A DNA stretch of 64,000 nt from Anaerolineaceae bacterium (GCA_028818375.1 JAPPOB010000010.1:620001-684000), one strand, 5' to 3'; positions 1 to 8,274 are shown, counted from the stretch's first letter. Notes: generated by a model not told the origin, from the letters alone. Numbers and translations: made by a program.

Positions 1-547
1 CGGTCCCGAAGTACTCCCGCACCAGGTCGGGATATTCGCACAACCCGCTGTCCATATCGAGGAAGATGACGCCCTTGCTCTCAAGGTCTTCGCGAATGTT
101 GTGGTAGACCGACTCGGAATCGTATTGCGCGCTGACGCCCTGCAGGTACTTCTGCTCGGCTTCCGGGATTCCGAGGCGATCAAAGGTGTCCTTGATTTCC
201 GCCGGCACGTCCTCCCAGTCGCGTTCAGTCTGGTCCGTTGCGCGCACGTAGTAATAGATGTCGTCGAATTTGATGTCGTTCAGCAAGGTCGTGTTGCCCC
301 AGTCCGGCATTGGACGTTCGCAGAAATGCTCGTAGGCCTTGAGGCGGAATTCGGTCATCCAGGCCGGTTCGCCCTTCATTTCGCTGATCTGCCGGACCCG
401 CTCGGCATCCAGTCCCTTCTCGCTGACGTAGCTGTAATCTACGTCGTCGTCATAGAAGCCGTAGGTGCTGTCGTAATCGCCGCGCACCTCGCGCAGCGCG
501 CTTTCCTCGGCAGTGAGTTGCTTTTCGCTCTTTACCAGTCCGTTCAT
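1..547 (-). CDS. sufB: SufB, Fe-S cluster assembly scaffold (partial)
   Basis: This is the N-terminal ~182 codons of the SufB subunit of the SufBCD scaffold complex, which builds Fe-S clusters in the cytoplasm. The protein starts MNGLVKSEKQLTAEE and continues with the SufB-typical blocks EPAWMTEFRLKAYEHF, PDWG and the KYLQGVSAQYDSESVYHN region. The window edge removes the rest (the family is about 470 residues). Its ATG overlaps the sufC stop as ATGA, so the two are translationally coupled. Any sufD/sufS/sufU would lie outside the window. Function is certain from the family; only completeness is unknown. Confidence 0.95.
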   Translation of the reverse strand, partial: MNGLVKSEKQLTAEESALREVRGDYDSTYGFYDDDVDYSYVSEKGLDAERVRQISEMKGEPAWMTEFRLKAYEHFCERPMPDWGNTTLLNDIKFDDIYYYVRATDQTERDWEDVPAEIKDTFDRLGIPEAEQKYLQGVSAQYDSESVYHNIREDLESKGVIFLDMDSGLCEYPDLVREYFGT

Positions 548-1338
548 GTCGCTTCTCCCGCCACAAGCTCTGTTTCGCCGTATTTGGCCCGCAGCCACTC
601 ATAGCCACTTTCCTCAAGCTTGAGTGCCAGTTGCGAGTCGCCACTCTCGACGACCTGGCCATTCATCATGATATGCACGTAGTCCGGCTTGATGTAATTC
701 AGGATGCGCTGGTAATGGGTGATGACCAGCACGCCCAGTTCCGGCCCGCGCAGGCGATTGACGCCCTCGGCAACAATGCGCAATGCATCGATGTCCAGGC
801 CGGAATCTGTCTCATCCAGAACTGCCACTCGTGGCTCCAGCGTCGCCAGCTGCAGAATCTCGGCGCGCTTTTTCTCACCGCCGCTGAAGCCTTCGTTCAG
901 ATAGCGACCGGCGAAGCCCTGGTCCATGTTCAGTTCCGCCATCTTGCCTCGCAGCAAGCGAATGAACTGTGGCACCGGCATACCCTTGCTGTCCGGGTCC
1001 TCGGCCTTCATGCGCGAACTCAGGGCGTGGCGCAAAAAGTTCGCAACTGTTACGCCCGGTATGGAGACCGGGTACTGAAAGGCCAGAAAGAGACCTGCCC
1101 GACTGCGTTCGTCGGGCTCCATTTCCAGCAGATCGTCGCCGTCGAAATGGATGCTGCCAGAAACCACCTCGTAAGCCGGGTTGCCCATCAGCACGTTGGC
1201 CAGGGTGCTTTTGCCGGAGCCATTGGGGCCCATCAGGGCATGCACCTCACCCTGCCTGATCGTCAGGGAAACGCCGCGCAGGATGACTTCTTCAGTCTCC
1301 TCCACAGCGACGTGCAAATCGCGGATTTCAAGCGCCAT
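544..1338 (-). CDS. sufC: SufC, ABC-type ATPase of Fe-S assembly
   Basis: This is the cytoplasmic ATPase that drives conformational change in the SufBCD scaffold, 264 aa, full length. Walker A GPNGSGKST is at residues 37-45, the signature is EGFSGGEKKRAE, and Walker B is VAVLDETDSGLD; these are the SufC versions of the motifs. There is no membrane segment. It is the first gene of the suf operon and overlaps sufB by four bases. A GGGAG Shine-Dalgarno (SD) lies about 10 nt before the ATG. Transcription probably starts from the promoter at 1405-1434. The 5' leader carries a direct repeat that may be an operator. Confidence 0.97.
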   Translation of the reverse strand: MALEIRDLHVAVEETEEVILRGVSLTIRQGEVHALMGPNGSGKSTLANVLMGNPAYEVVSGSIHFDGDDLLEMEPDERSRAGLFLAFQYPVSIPGVTVANFLRHALSSRMKAEDPDSKGMPVPQFIRLLRGKMAELNMDQGFAGRYLNEGFSGGEKKRAEILQLATLEPRVAVLDETDSGLDIDALRIVAEGVNRLRGPELGVLVITHYQRILNYIKPDYVHIMMNGQVVESGDSQLALKLEESGYEWLRAKYGETELVAGEAT

Positions 1339-1370
1339 GCAGTGGCCACTCCCTCAAAATATACGCCAGT

Positions 1371-1389
1371 TAACCATGTTTGATAACCA
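1371..1389 (-). promoter_or_regulatory. 13-nt-period direct repeat in suf leader
   Basis: TAACCA occurs at 1371-1376 and again at 1384-1389, exactly 13 nt apart, between the predicted suf -10 and the sufC start. In context the two halves read GTTAACCATG and GATAACCAATG. A related pair lies downstream of the aldehyde dehydrogenase promoter (19072-19091). An Fe-S-responsive regulator is an inference only. Confidence 0.35.
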
Positions 1390-1404
1390 ATGGTGAACAA
1401 TCGC

Positions 1405-1434
1405 AGTATAGCAGTCCGGCCGGACAAATGTCAA
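1405..1434 (-). promoter_or_regulatory. sigma70-type promoter of suf operon
   Basis: On the minus strand TTGACA (1429-1434) and TATACT (1405-1410) are separated by 18 nt, with an extended TGC just before the -10. Transcription would run into sufC with a leader of roughly 60 nt. Confidence 0.65.
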
Positions 1435-1529
1435 CCGGCAGCGCCTCTCATCTTCTGGCCGACGAAGCCCGCCATGTGGTAGGATCACCGGTCAGAGATG
1501 CCTATCGTTTGCCCGTACAGGGAATGGCC

Positions 1530-1844
1530 ATGACGGAACAGCAGGACGTACAAACCCGGGAAGAGGGCCTGATGCAGGCACTTCGTCAGGTGATCGACCC
1601 CGAAATCGGCATGAACATCATCGAGCTGGGCCTGGTTCGGGGCGCAGACATCCATGACGATCGCGCGCACGTCACCATGATCATGACGACGCCCTTCTGT
1701 CCCTATGCACCCCAGTTGCTGGAGCAGACGCGCCGCACCGCCCAGGAGTTCCTTGACGTGCCGACCACGATCGAAATGGGTCTCGAAATGTGGGACCCCT
1801 CGATGATGGAAGAGGGGCTGGCGGACGACTGGGGACTGCTCTAG
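1530..1844 (+). CDS. SufT-like DUF59/MIP18 family protein
   Basis: This is a small (104 aa) metal-sulfur cluster assembly factor of the DUF59/PaaD/SufT family, thought to assist Fe-S cluster maturation. The core runs from ALRQVIDPEIGMNIIELGLV to TTPFCPYAPQL, with the conserved DPE and the family cysteine in TPFC. An in-frame ATG exists further up at 1380, but an AGGGA SD at 1519-1523 places the real start at 1524 or 1530; 1530 has the better spacing. It is divergent from sufCB, which fits the role. Its TAG stop shares the bases CTAG with the stop of the convergent gene. Confidence 0.85.
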   Translation: MTEQQDVQTREEGLMQALRQVIDPEIGMNIIELGLVRGADIHDDRAHVTMIMTTPFCPYAPQLLEQTRRTAQEFLDVPTTIEMGLEMWDPSMMEEGLADDWGLL

Positions 1845-3970
1845 CCAGACAGTCCCGACTCTACCGGCCGGTGACCGGCGATGAAGTCAAGCGGGTCGAT
1901 GTAATTTCGAATCAGGGACATGAAGTTGCGGCCCGGCCAATGACCGGGATTGCGTTCCAGAGCCGACGTTGCGCAGAGATCAAAGTGCAATCGAAAGTCC
2001 TGGCCGCCAGTGGCGACGGCTGTGCTGGCGATTTGTTCTCCACGTCGGACGCGATCGCCGATCTGCACCTGTATGCCCTCTATGTGCGTGTAACGGCTGG
2101 AAAGCACCCTGCCGCTACCCCGTAGCGGATCGTGGCGAATGATCAGCGTCGGGCCCTTCCCGGGCAAGGTTCCTGCGAATGTCGCGACACCGCTGGCGCA
2201 GGAAAACACGGCGCCCTGAATCGCCGTTTCGCCCTGGCTGAGATTGACGCCTGGCAAATAACCTTCATCACAACCAGGGCGCTGCGCGAGCTGGCCAAAT
2301 GAGTCCCTGGCACGCCAGTCGCCCGGCCACAATCGGGTCCCTCGTCGTTCTCCAACCGTCCCCGTTGGCGCATCGTAACCATCAGCGAGACTGTCGGCAT
2401 TGTTGCCAGCTGCCGGGTTCAGGCTGCCGCCGGGCATCTCGCGCCAGCGAACGGCGTCAAAGGCCAGTTCACGGTCGCTTTCGCCGGTGTGGTCGGTGAG
2501 GAATACGCTGCCGGCGTCGCTTTCCGTCGAATCGAGCGCGAAGACCCCCAGGGTGACCCATTGATTGTTGTAGCGTGATTGATCGACGTCGACCGTCACC
2601 GCTGATGACGCTCCCTGCACACCCAGCAACTGATAGCTGGCCCTTTGTGTGGAAGCGTGGTCCTCGGGCACAAACACCGCGACTTCACAGGTGATCGAGC
2701 GGTCCAGGGTCGGCGTCCAGTGGGCCCAAGTCAGGCTCTGGCTCGATTGTGTCGGCCGATACCATACCGGCCAACCCAGGGGCCCAGCGAATTTCCCGAA
2801 GAACTCTCCACCCAGATAGCTTCCCCTGGAGAACCCGGCATCGTCCGGTCGCACCAACACGACGGCGCCGTTTCGCCCTGGAGGGTTTGCCGGGGTGTCG
2901 TCCGTCGTGTTGTCCGGTTGGTTAACTTCCCTGAACTGTGCCTCACCGATAACCCCAAGGCGCCACAGGGCAATGGCGGGCGCGCGAAATCGCCGTTTGG
3001 CAAGTGTGCGGGCCACGCGGATTTCCGCCGGGTCCGCGTCGCCCTGCAGCACCGGCACGATGGGCAGGCCGTAGTCTTTCCAGACGTCCCAGGCCTCCCT
3101 CAGGGCGACTTCCGGCAAGACGCCAAAGGTCACCCAGTAAACTTGCGGGTGAACGCTGTCGACAAAGGGGCGCCATTCCTGAGGCCAGATGTGCCGAAAG
3201 TGATGGCGGCGCGGGTCCACCGAAATGCCGATGTGGAAATTTCCAGGAATCTGACGACGGATGCGTAACATGTAGGGCCGAATGCCGTCACGCCCGCCCG
3301 ACCAGAAGCCCGCATAGGGTTCAACATCCAGAATCAGGGATCGAACGCCAGGCCGCTGGCAGGCCTGAATGATCAGGTCGGTCTCGGCTTCGCTGTCCAG
3401 TCCGCGCGCCACACACCAGGCGTGAAAATTCATGCCGTAGCGTCCCAGCGCGCTCACCCAGCGATCGATGCTCTCCGGACCGGTCACCGCCAGTTCCGCC
3501 TTGCTGTCCCAACGCCCCTGCCAGTTTGCGCCCGACTGTTCCGTGCTGTCACAGACCTTGACGAAAACCTCGGTGACCTGGGCCGCAACGCGGTTCATGC
3601 GCTGCGCCAGTCCGTCGATGCTGTTGTCCTGCAGGACTTCGCCCTTCCAGTGCCAGACCGCAACCTTGCCATCGTAAGGCGTGGGCATTTGGTCCGGCTG
3701 CCCTGGCCAGTCATCTATCGGTTCGAAATCCACGACAAACGCGGCCAGCCAACCGGCGCGCCAGGACTGCTCCACCCAGACCCAGTCGTTTTCCGTTCGG
3801 CTGTGGGGGAAGTATCGAAGAACGCTCTTGTCTTCAACGTCACCGATGACGCGATACTGGTCGCCTGGGCCGGCCCGCAGGTAGGCCCAGGCCCCATTGA
3901 CGTTGACGAGGGCCGGCTGTGGCGCGCCAGGCACCTGCGGCCTGACTACTGCAGCAGGACCGGGGCTCAC
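1841..3970 (-). CDS. SH3b / GH-like barrel / golvesin-like / degenerate M23 mosaic protein
   Basis: This is a 709 aa modular protein. Residues ~20-85 look like a bacterial SH3 domain (AWAYLRAGPGDQYRV). Residues ~100-370 resemble a TIM-barrel glycoside-hydrolase-like domain (VAVWHWKG, SLILDVEPYAGFW, HPQVYWV). Residues ~380-520 resemble a golvesin/xanthan-lyase-type beta domain. Residues ~565-690 resemble an M23/LytM peptidase. In the last domain the usual zinc-site His and Asp are Leu572 and Asn576, and the first His of HxH is Arg660 (RLHFDL), so it is probably a non-catalytic binding module. The start is GTG with GGAGG four nt upstream. There is no signal peptide, although the domain set is typical of exported wall proteins. 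The reading frame is the same as selD upstream, separated by the selD UGA. Confidence 0.7.
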   Translation of the reverse strand: MSPGPAAVVRPQVPGAPQPALVNVNGAWAYLRAGPGDQYRVIGDVEDKSVLRYFPHSRTENDWVWVEQSWRAGWLAAFVVDFEPIDDWPGQPDQMPTPYDGKVAVWHWKGEVLQDNSIDGLAQRMNRVAAQVTEVFVKVCDSTEQSGANWQGRWDSKAELAVTGPESIDRWVSALGRYGMNFHAWCVARGLDSEAETDLIIQACQRPGVRSLILDVEPYAGFWSGGRDGIRPYMLRIRRQIPGNFHIGISVDPRRHHFRHIWPQEWRPFVDSVHPQVYWVTFGVLPEVALREAWDVWKDYGLPIVPVLQGDADPAEIRVARTLAKRRFRAPAIALWRLGVIGEAQFREVNQPDNTTDDTPANPPGRNGAVVLVRPDDAGFSRGSYLGGEFFGKFAGPLGWPVWYRPTQSSQSLTWAHWTPTLDRSITCEVAVFVPEDHASTQRASYQLLGVQGASSAVTVDVDQSRYNNQWVTLGVFALDSTESDAGSVFLTDHTGESDRELAFDAVRWREMPGGSLNPAAGNNADSLADGYDAPTGTVGERRGTRLWPGDWRARDSFGQLAQRPGCDEGYLPGVNLSQGETAIQGAVFSCASGVATFAGTLPGKGPTLIIRHDPLRGSGRVLSSRYTHIEGIQVQIGDRVRRGEQIASTAVATGGQDFRLHFDLCATSALERNPGHWPGRNFMSLIRNYIDPLDFIAGHRPVESGLSG

Positions 3971-4006
3971 CTGGCCTCCGGGTTCGGTGGAAGTGTTACT
4001 CGCACG

Positions 4007-5086
4007 TCAGGCAGGCATGTCCACGGCAGGTTGGTCAGAGGAAATGCGCACACGACCGCTGCCCGGCACCACGCTGCCAATCAGACGGGCAGCCTCACCG
4101 GCTTCCAGCAGGGCGTGCAGGAGTCCCTGGGCCCGTTCCTGTGGCACGGCCATCAAAAGGCCGCCCGAGGTCTGCGGGTCGTGGATCATGGTTTCTTCGG
4201 TTTCGCCCAGGTCGGGGGACAGTGAGGTCCATTCGCCAAAGTATTCGCGATTGCGCGCCGTCCCTCCCGGCGACAGGCCCGCTTCGGCGCAGGCGCGCGC
4301 GCCGGGCAGCCAGGCCAGAGCAGCGAATTCTATGGCGAAATCCAGATCATCGGCGCGCAACATTTCGCGGGCATGTCCCGCCAGGCCAAAGCCGGTGATG
4401 TCCGTCATGGCGCGAACACTGTGCAAATGCGCGAGGCGGGCGGTCTGGCGGTTCAGTCGGCTCATACTGGCGACAGCGACCTGCAGGTTTCCCGAATCGG
4501 CCTGCCCCCGCTTCAGGGCCGTGGTAATCAGCCCGGTGCCCAGCGCCTTGCTCAGCAGGAGCCGATCACCGGCGCGGGCTCCACCCTTGGTCAGCAACTG
4601 CTGCGGCGCCACCAGCCCCGTTACGGCCAGCCCGTATTTTGGCTCGTCGTCTGTGACCGTATGTCCGCCGGCGATAACCGCGCCTGCTTCGCGCACCTTT
4701 TCCGCCCCACCCCGCAGAATCTCCGCCTGCACGCCCGCATCCAGCGATTCAGGAAAGGCCACCAGGTTGAGCGCCAGGATCGGCTCGCCACCGACGGCAT
4801 AGACGTCGCTGAGCGCGTTGGCCGCCGCGATCGCACCGAAATCGTAGGGATCATCGACAACCGGAGGGAAGAAATCCACCGTTGTGACCAGAGCCCTGTC
4901 GTCGTCCAGTCGCCACACGGCGGCATCATCCGGCTCACCCAGGCCGGCGAGCAAGTCCGGGTAACTGCCTGAAGCGAAGAGTTGTTTTAGCGGCTGCAAC
5001 ACGTGCGCCAGGTCACCGGGACCGCATTTGGACGCTCAACCGGCGCTGCCTGCCAGACTGGTCAGCCGCACTTCCTTACGGGTCAT
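4007..5086 (-). CDS. selD: SelD, selenophosphate synthetase with selenocysteine (UGA read-through)
   Basis: The enzyme makes selenophosphate from selenide and ATP for selenocysteine and selenouridine synthesis. Without recoding the ORF would start at GTG 5002 and lack the catalytic N terminus. Reading upstream in frame gives ATG at 5086, sixteen residues ending in AGSAG, an in-frame TGA at 5036-5038, then ASKCGPGDLAHVLQPL. The TGA is codon 17, where other SelD proteins have Cys or Sec, and Lys20 follows as expected. AGGAGG lies 6 nt before the ATG, and a TTGTCA-17-TATACT promoter lies further up. The rest has the AIRS-type motifs VDFFPPVVDDPYDFG, AANALSDVYAVGG and GGHTVTDDEPKYG. Full length is 359 aa. 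A hairpin right after the UGA supports recoding. The stop is a second UGA at 4007-4009. Confidence 0.93.
5004..5026 (-). promoter_or_regulatory. bSECIS-like hairpin of selD
   Basis: Nine nt after the in-frame UGA the mRNA can fold with TGCG (5026-5023) pairing CGCA (5007-5004) and GTC (5022-5020) pairing GAC (5014-5012). The apical loop is CCGGU, with a four-base bulge on the 3' arm. Position and size match bacterial SECIS elements, which sit inside the coding region just downstream of the Sec UGA and recruit SelB. Confidence 0.6.
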
Positions 5087-5109
5087 GGAGGCCCTCCTGC
5101 AATGAAGAA

Positions 5110-5138
5110 AGTATAGGAAAAACCATGCTTTCTGACAA
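5110..5138 (-). promoter_or_regulatory. selD promoter
   Basis: TTGTCA (5133-5138) and TATACT (5110-5115) on the minus strand have an exact 17-nt spacer. The predicted transcript begins about 20 nt before the selD ATG at 5086. This supports the upstream start and therefore translation through the UGA. Confidence 0.7.
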
Positions 5139-5184
5139 GCAGAACATTCGTTGGAAACGATCCAGCTGTACGTTTTACGAATGC

Positions 5185-5213
5185 TTGCATGGCGTGGCCG
5201 TTGGGGGTATGCT
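5185..5213 (+). promoter_or_regulatory. tRNA-Pro promoter
   Basis: TTGCAT (5185-5190), a 17-nt spacer and TATGCT (5208-5213) end nine bases before the first base of the tRNA. This fits transcription starting at or just before the mature 5' end. Confidence 0.6.
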
Positions 5214-5222
5214 GGCGACATT

Positions 5223-5296
5223 CGGGGCGTGGCGCAGCCCGGTAGCGCGCTTGCATGGGGTGCAAGAGGCCCCCGGTTCGAATCCGGGCGCCCCGA
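5223..5296 (+). tRNA. tRNA-Pro (anticodon GGG)
   Basis: The cloverleaf is complete. Acceptor CGGGGCG (5223-5229) pairs CGCCCCG (5289-5295) with discriminator A5296. The anticodon stem CTTGC/GCAAG encloses the loop ATGGGGT, giving anticodon GGG. The T arm is CCCGG-TTCGAAT-CCGGG. A C1-G72 pair and GCGCAG in the D arm are typical of proline tRNA. CCA is not encoded; the next bases are CAGG. Confidence 0.95.
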
Positions 5297-5299
5297 CAG

Positions 5300-5342
5300 G
5301 CCTGGACAATCACCATCCGCCGATGGGGTCTTCAGTCCAGGC
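5300..5342 (+). repeat. two-tier hairpin between tRNA-Pro and ABC operon
   Basis: GCCTGGAC (5300-5307) pairs perfectly with GTCCAGGC (5335-5342). Inside it CCATC (5313-5317) pairs GATGG (5322-5326) around loop CGCC. There is no T-run, so it is not a classic terminator. It may set the 3' end of the tRNA precursor or act in the leader of the ABC-transporter mRNA. Confidence 0.5.
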
Positions 5343-5393
5343 GGCAGGAGACTTCGTCCGGTTAACCCGAAAGCGACCTTCAGGAGAATAGCG

Positions 5394-7115
5394 ATGAAAA
5401 CTGCATTGAGACTGACCCTTGTACTATTCGTCTTGTGTTTGTCTTCACTCTCTGCCATGGCCCAGGAAGGCGGCATCGTCGTCCGCGGCAACGCCGGCGC
5501 CGACCCGACCGCCTTCGACCCGCTGCTCACCAACGAGACGGTTACGTCCGACATTCAGGCGCTCATCTTCCCGGACCTGCTCAGCGTCGATCCTGCCACG
5601 GCCAGCATTGTCAACGGCCCCGGCCCCAACGCTCTCGCGAGCGGTTGGGAGCTGTCCGAAGATGGCCTGACCTATACCTTCAGCCTGCGCGATGACCTCT
5701 ACTGGACGGACGGCGAGCAAATTGATGCCGACGACGTCATGTTCGTCTGGGACTTCATCCAGAGTGGGGCCGTGCCAACCCATCTGAGTTTCGTCGCCGA
5801 CGAGATTGCGAACGTCGAGAAGATCGACAACTTCACGATTGCCGTATCCTTCGACGAGGTCGATTGCGACGCCATTCTCAGTATCGGTGCGCTTGAGCCC
5901 TACCCCTCCCACATCGCGCCGGAAGACCTGACCACCATGCCGGACCAGGAATTCAACCAGAACCTCTACGTCAGTTCCGGTCCCTACACCTTCGGAGAAG
6001 TGCGTCCGGCCGAATCGATTTCCCTGCTGGCCAATCCGGACTACGTCGACGCCGAACTGGGCTACGTCAACAACGATGCTTTCGTGTTGCTCAACGTTCC
6101 GGACCTGACGGTCATGGTCGAGCGCTTCCTCGCCGGTGAACTCAGCATCATTTCCGGCCCGCAAGAGGCGCGCCGCGCCGAGATTTACGCCGCCGAGGAC
6201 GAAGGCAGGGTGCAAATCTACACCTATCCGGGCAATTCCTGGGACTACCTGGCCTTCAATCTGGCCGACCCGTCCAACCCGCAGAACGCCGTGGATGAAG
6301 ACGGCAATGCCATCGACCAGGGGATGCACCCCGTGTTCGGTAGCACCGAGGTCGGTCGCGACGTACGCCGCGCGCTGAACATGGCGCTGGACGTCGACGA
6401 CATCATCGAGCGCGCCACCTTTGGCGAGGGCACCCGCATGGCCTCCCACCTGGTGCCCGCCAGCTGGGCCTTTGACCCCACCATCGAGCCGGTCCCCAGC
6501 GATCCTGCGGCCGCCGCCCAGATGCTGACGGACGCCGGCTGGGTCAACTCGGACCCCGACGATCCCTCCAGCGTTCGCGTCTGCCAGGGCTGCGCCACTG
6601 CTGAAGATGGCACCGAAATGCGTTTTGTGCTCAACACCAACGAAGAGAATGCGCGTCGGACCGCCATCATCACCATCGCCCAGGAATCCTGGGACAAGAT
6701 CGGCGTCAAGGCCGAAATCCAGACGCTTGAATGGGGCAGTTACCTTGAGAAACTGTTCACCCAGACCCTGGACGCCTACGTGATCGGCTGGCGCAATGGT
6801 TATCCGGACCGGCCGGACGCGACGCAGCTCTTCACGCCGGCCAGTGACGTGGTTGGCGGCTGCAGCAATTGCATGTCCTACAACAACCCGGAATTCACGG
6901 CCATCAACGAGCAAGCCCGCACGCTGCCCGGTTGCAGCATTGACGAGCGCAAGGCGCTTTACGCCGAGGCGCAGCGAATCATCCAGGCGGACACGCCCTA
7001 CATCTTCATGTTCGTCCGCAACGGTTTCTATGCCGCGGGCAGTGAAGTCAACGGCTTCGATCCCTTCCCGTCCCAGTTACTCTGGAATGTCGACACCTGG
7101 TCGATTTCTCAGTAA
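5394..7115 (+). CDS. ABC transporter substrate-binding protein, family 5 (peptide/nickel type)
   Basis: This is a 573 aa exported solute-binding protein for a Dpp/Opp-type importer. The signal peptide MKTALRLTLVLFVLCLSSLS ends near AMAQ; no lipobox cysteine is evident. The SBP_bac_5 features include the early LxxGWELSEDGLTYTFSLRDDLYWTDG and, near the C terminus, PDRPDATQLFTP and the RIIQADTPYIFMF block. The ORF is open further upstream across the tRNA, but AGGAG about 8 nt before ATG 5394 and the signal peptide fix the start. The two downstream permeases complete the membrane part; the ATPases are not here. Acidic solvent-exposed composition fits an extracytoplasmic protein. The substrate cannot be told from sequence. 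Confidence 0.92.
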   Translation: MKTALRLTLVLFVLCLSSLSAMAQEGGIVVRGNAGADPTAFDPLLTNETVTSDIQALIFPDLLSVDPATASIVNGPGPNALASGWELSEDGLTYTFSLRDDLYWTDGEQIDADDVMFVWDFIQSGAVPTHLSFVADEIANVEKIDNFTIAVSFDEVDCDAILSIGALEPYPSHIAPEDLTTMPDQEFNQNLYVSSGPYTFGEVRPAESISLLANPDYVDAELGYVNNDAFVLLNVPDLTVMVERFLAGELSIISGPQEARRAEIYAAEDEGRVQIYTYPGNSWDYLAFNLADPSNPQNAVDEDGNAIDQGMHPVFGSTEVGRDVRRALNMALDVDDIIERATFGEGTRMASHLVPASWAFDPTIEPVPSDPAAAAQMLTDAGWVNSDPDDPSSVRVCQGCATAEDGTEMRFVLNTNEENARRTAIITIAQESWDKIGVKAEIQTLEWGSYLEKLFTQTLDAYVIGWRNGYPDRPDATQLFTPASDVVGGCSNCMSYNNPEFTAINEQARTLPGCSIDERKALYAEAQRIIQADTPYIFMFVRNGFYAAGSEVNGFDPFPSQLLWNVDTWSISQ

Positions 7116-7135
7116 TCTGAGTCGGAACCTTTGGT

Positions 7136-7163
7136 CACATCCCCTCCATCCGGAGGGGATGTG
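7136..7163 (+). repeat. 12-bp perfect stem-loop after binding-protein gene
   Basis: CACATCCCCTCC (7136-7147) pairs perfectly with GGAGGGGATGTG (7152-7163) around the loop ATCC. No U-tract follows. This is the usual place for an mRNA-stabilising hairpin that lets the binding protein be made in excess over the permeases. Confidence 0.75.
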
Positions 7164-7190
7164 CGGGTTCAGTAAAGGGGTGTAGCGCCT

Positions 7191-8273
7191 GTGACGACCT
7201 TCGTCATTCGACGTATTCTTCAGGCCATTCCCACGCTTTTTGGCATTAGCATACTGGTCTACGCCATCATGCTGGCCACCCCTGGCGGGCCGGTGGCAGC
7301 CCTCACCTTCAGCCCCACCGTCACGCCGCAGGAGCGGGCCGCCCTTGCCGCGCAACTGGGTGTCAACGATCCCTTCCACATCCAGTACCTGCGCTGGCTT
7401 CTCGGCGACGACTGGATGCGTTTCGACAGCGACGGCGATGGCGTCGCCGATACCGCCTACCTGATCCCGCTCGATGCCGATGGCGACGGAGAGCCGGAAC
7501 CGCCTGGCACCCGAAGGGGCATACTTCGCGGCGACTTCGGCAGTTCCTTCTTCCACGGCAAGCGCCACGTCATCGACGTCATTTTCGAGCGACTTGGCGC
7601 TACGCTTGAACTGGGCGTGGCCTCGCTGGTGGTCGGCCTGACGATCGGCATTCCGGTCGGTGTGTTGGCGGCGGTGAATCGCGGCGGTCCCTTTGACAAT
7701 TTCACCCGCATCGTGTCAGTAATTTTCAATGCTTTTCCGGTGTTCTGGTTGGGGTTGATCCTGCTGCTGATTTTCGGGGGGACGGGTCTTGGGCTGCTGC
7801 CCATGGGCAACCGCTGCGGACTGGTTCTCGTGGGTGGCTGTCCGCCCTTGTACGAACGTCTCGAATACCTTGTGTTGCCCACCTTCGTCATCGCGGCCGG
7901 CTTTCTGGCCGTCTATTCGCGCTTTATGCGTGCCTCCGTGCTGGACGTCGGCACCCAGGACTACATCCGAACAGCACGCGCCAAAGGGCTCTCCGGCCGC
8001 ATGGTCTGGTTTCGCCATGGCCTGCGCAACGCATTGATTCCCATTGCCACGCTGCTTGGGCCCAGCGTGACGGGGGTCCTCAGCGGCGCCGTCGTCACTG
8101 AAAACATTTTTTCCTGGCCAGGCGTTGGACGACTGGCCGTTAGTTCCCTGCAACAACGCGATTATCCAACCGTCATGGCCATCGTCATGCTTGCTTCCAT
8201 TACAACAATCATTGGCTATTTGCTTTCCGATATACTCTATGCGCTGATTGATCCGCGCATTCGCCTCCGTTAG
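7191..8273 (+). CDS. ABC transporter permease, DppB type, with Asp-rich insert
   Basis: This is a 360 aa inner-membrane permease of the binding-protein-dependent family. The first membrane segment (VIRRILQAIPTLFGISILVY) and C-terminal segments follow the DppB pattern, and the EAA-type loop is present (RTARAKGLSGRMVWFRHGLRNALIP). Between TM1 and TM2 lies an insert of ~45 residues containing DSDGDGVAD and DADGDGEPEP, which resemble calcium-binding loops of thrombospondin-3/dockerin type and would face outward. The start is GTG at 7191 with AAGGGG about 10 nt before. It is followed immediately by the second permease. Confidence 0.92.
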   Translation: MTTFVIRRILQAIPTLFGISILVYAIMLATPGGPVAALTFSPTVTPQERAALAAQLGVNDPFHIQYLRWLLGDDWMRFDSDGDGVADTAYLIPLDADGDGEPEPPGTRRGILRGDFGSSFFHGKRHVIDVIFERLGATLELGVASLVVGLTIGIPVGVLAAVNRGGPFDNFTRIVSVIFNAFPVFWLGLILLLIFGGTGLGLLPMGNRCGLVLVGGCPPLYERLEYLVLPTFVIAAGFLAVYSRFMRASVLDVGTQDYIRTARAKGLSGRMVWFRHGLRNALIPIATLLGPSVTGVLSGAVVTENIFSWPGVGRLAVSSLQQRDYPTVMAIVMLASITTIIGYLLSDILYALIDPRIRLR

Positions 8274-8274
8274 C

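Noticed and set aside
101..604. Long plus-strand ORF opposite sufB/sufC
   Set aside because: It is the antisense shadow of the conserved suf coding frames and has no SD or homology.
5151..5393. N-terminal extension of the binding-protein ORF across the tRNA gene
   Set aside because: The extension overlaps tRNA-Pro and lacks homology; signal peptide and AGGAG begin at 5394.
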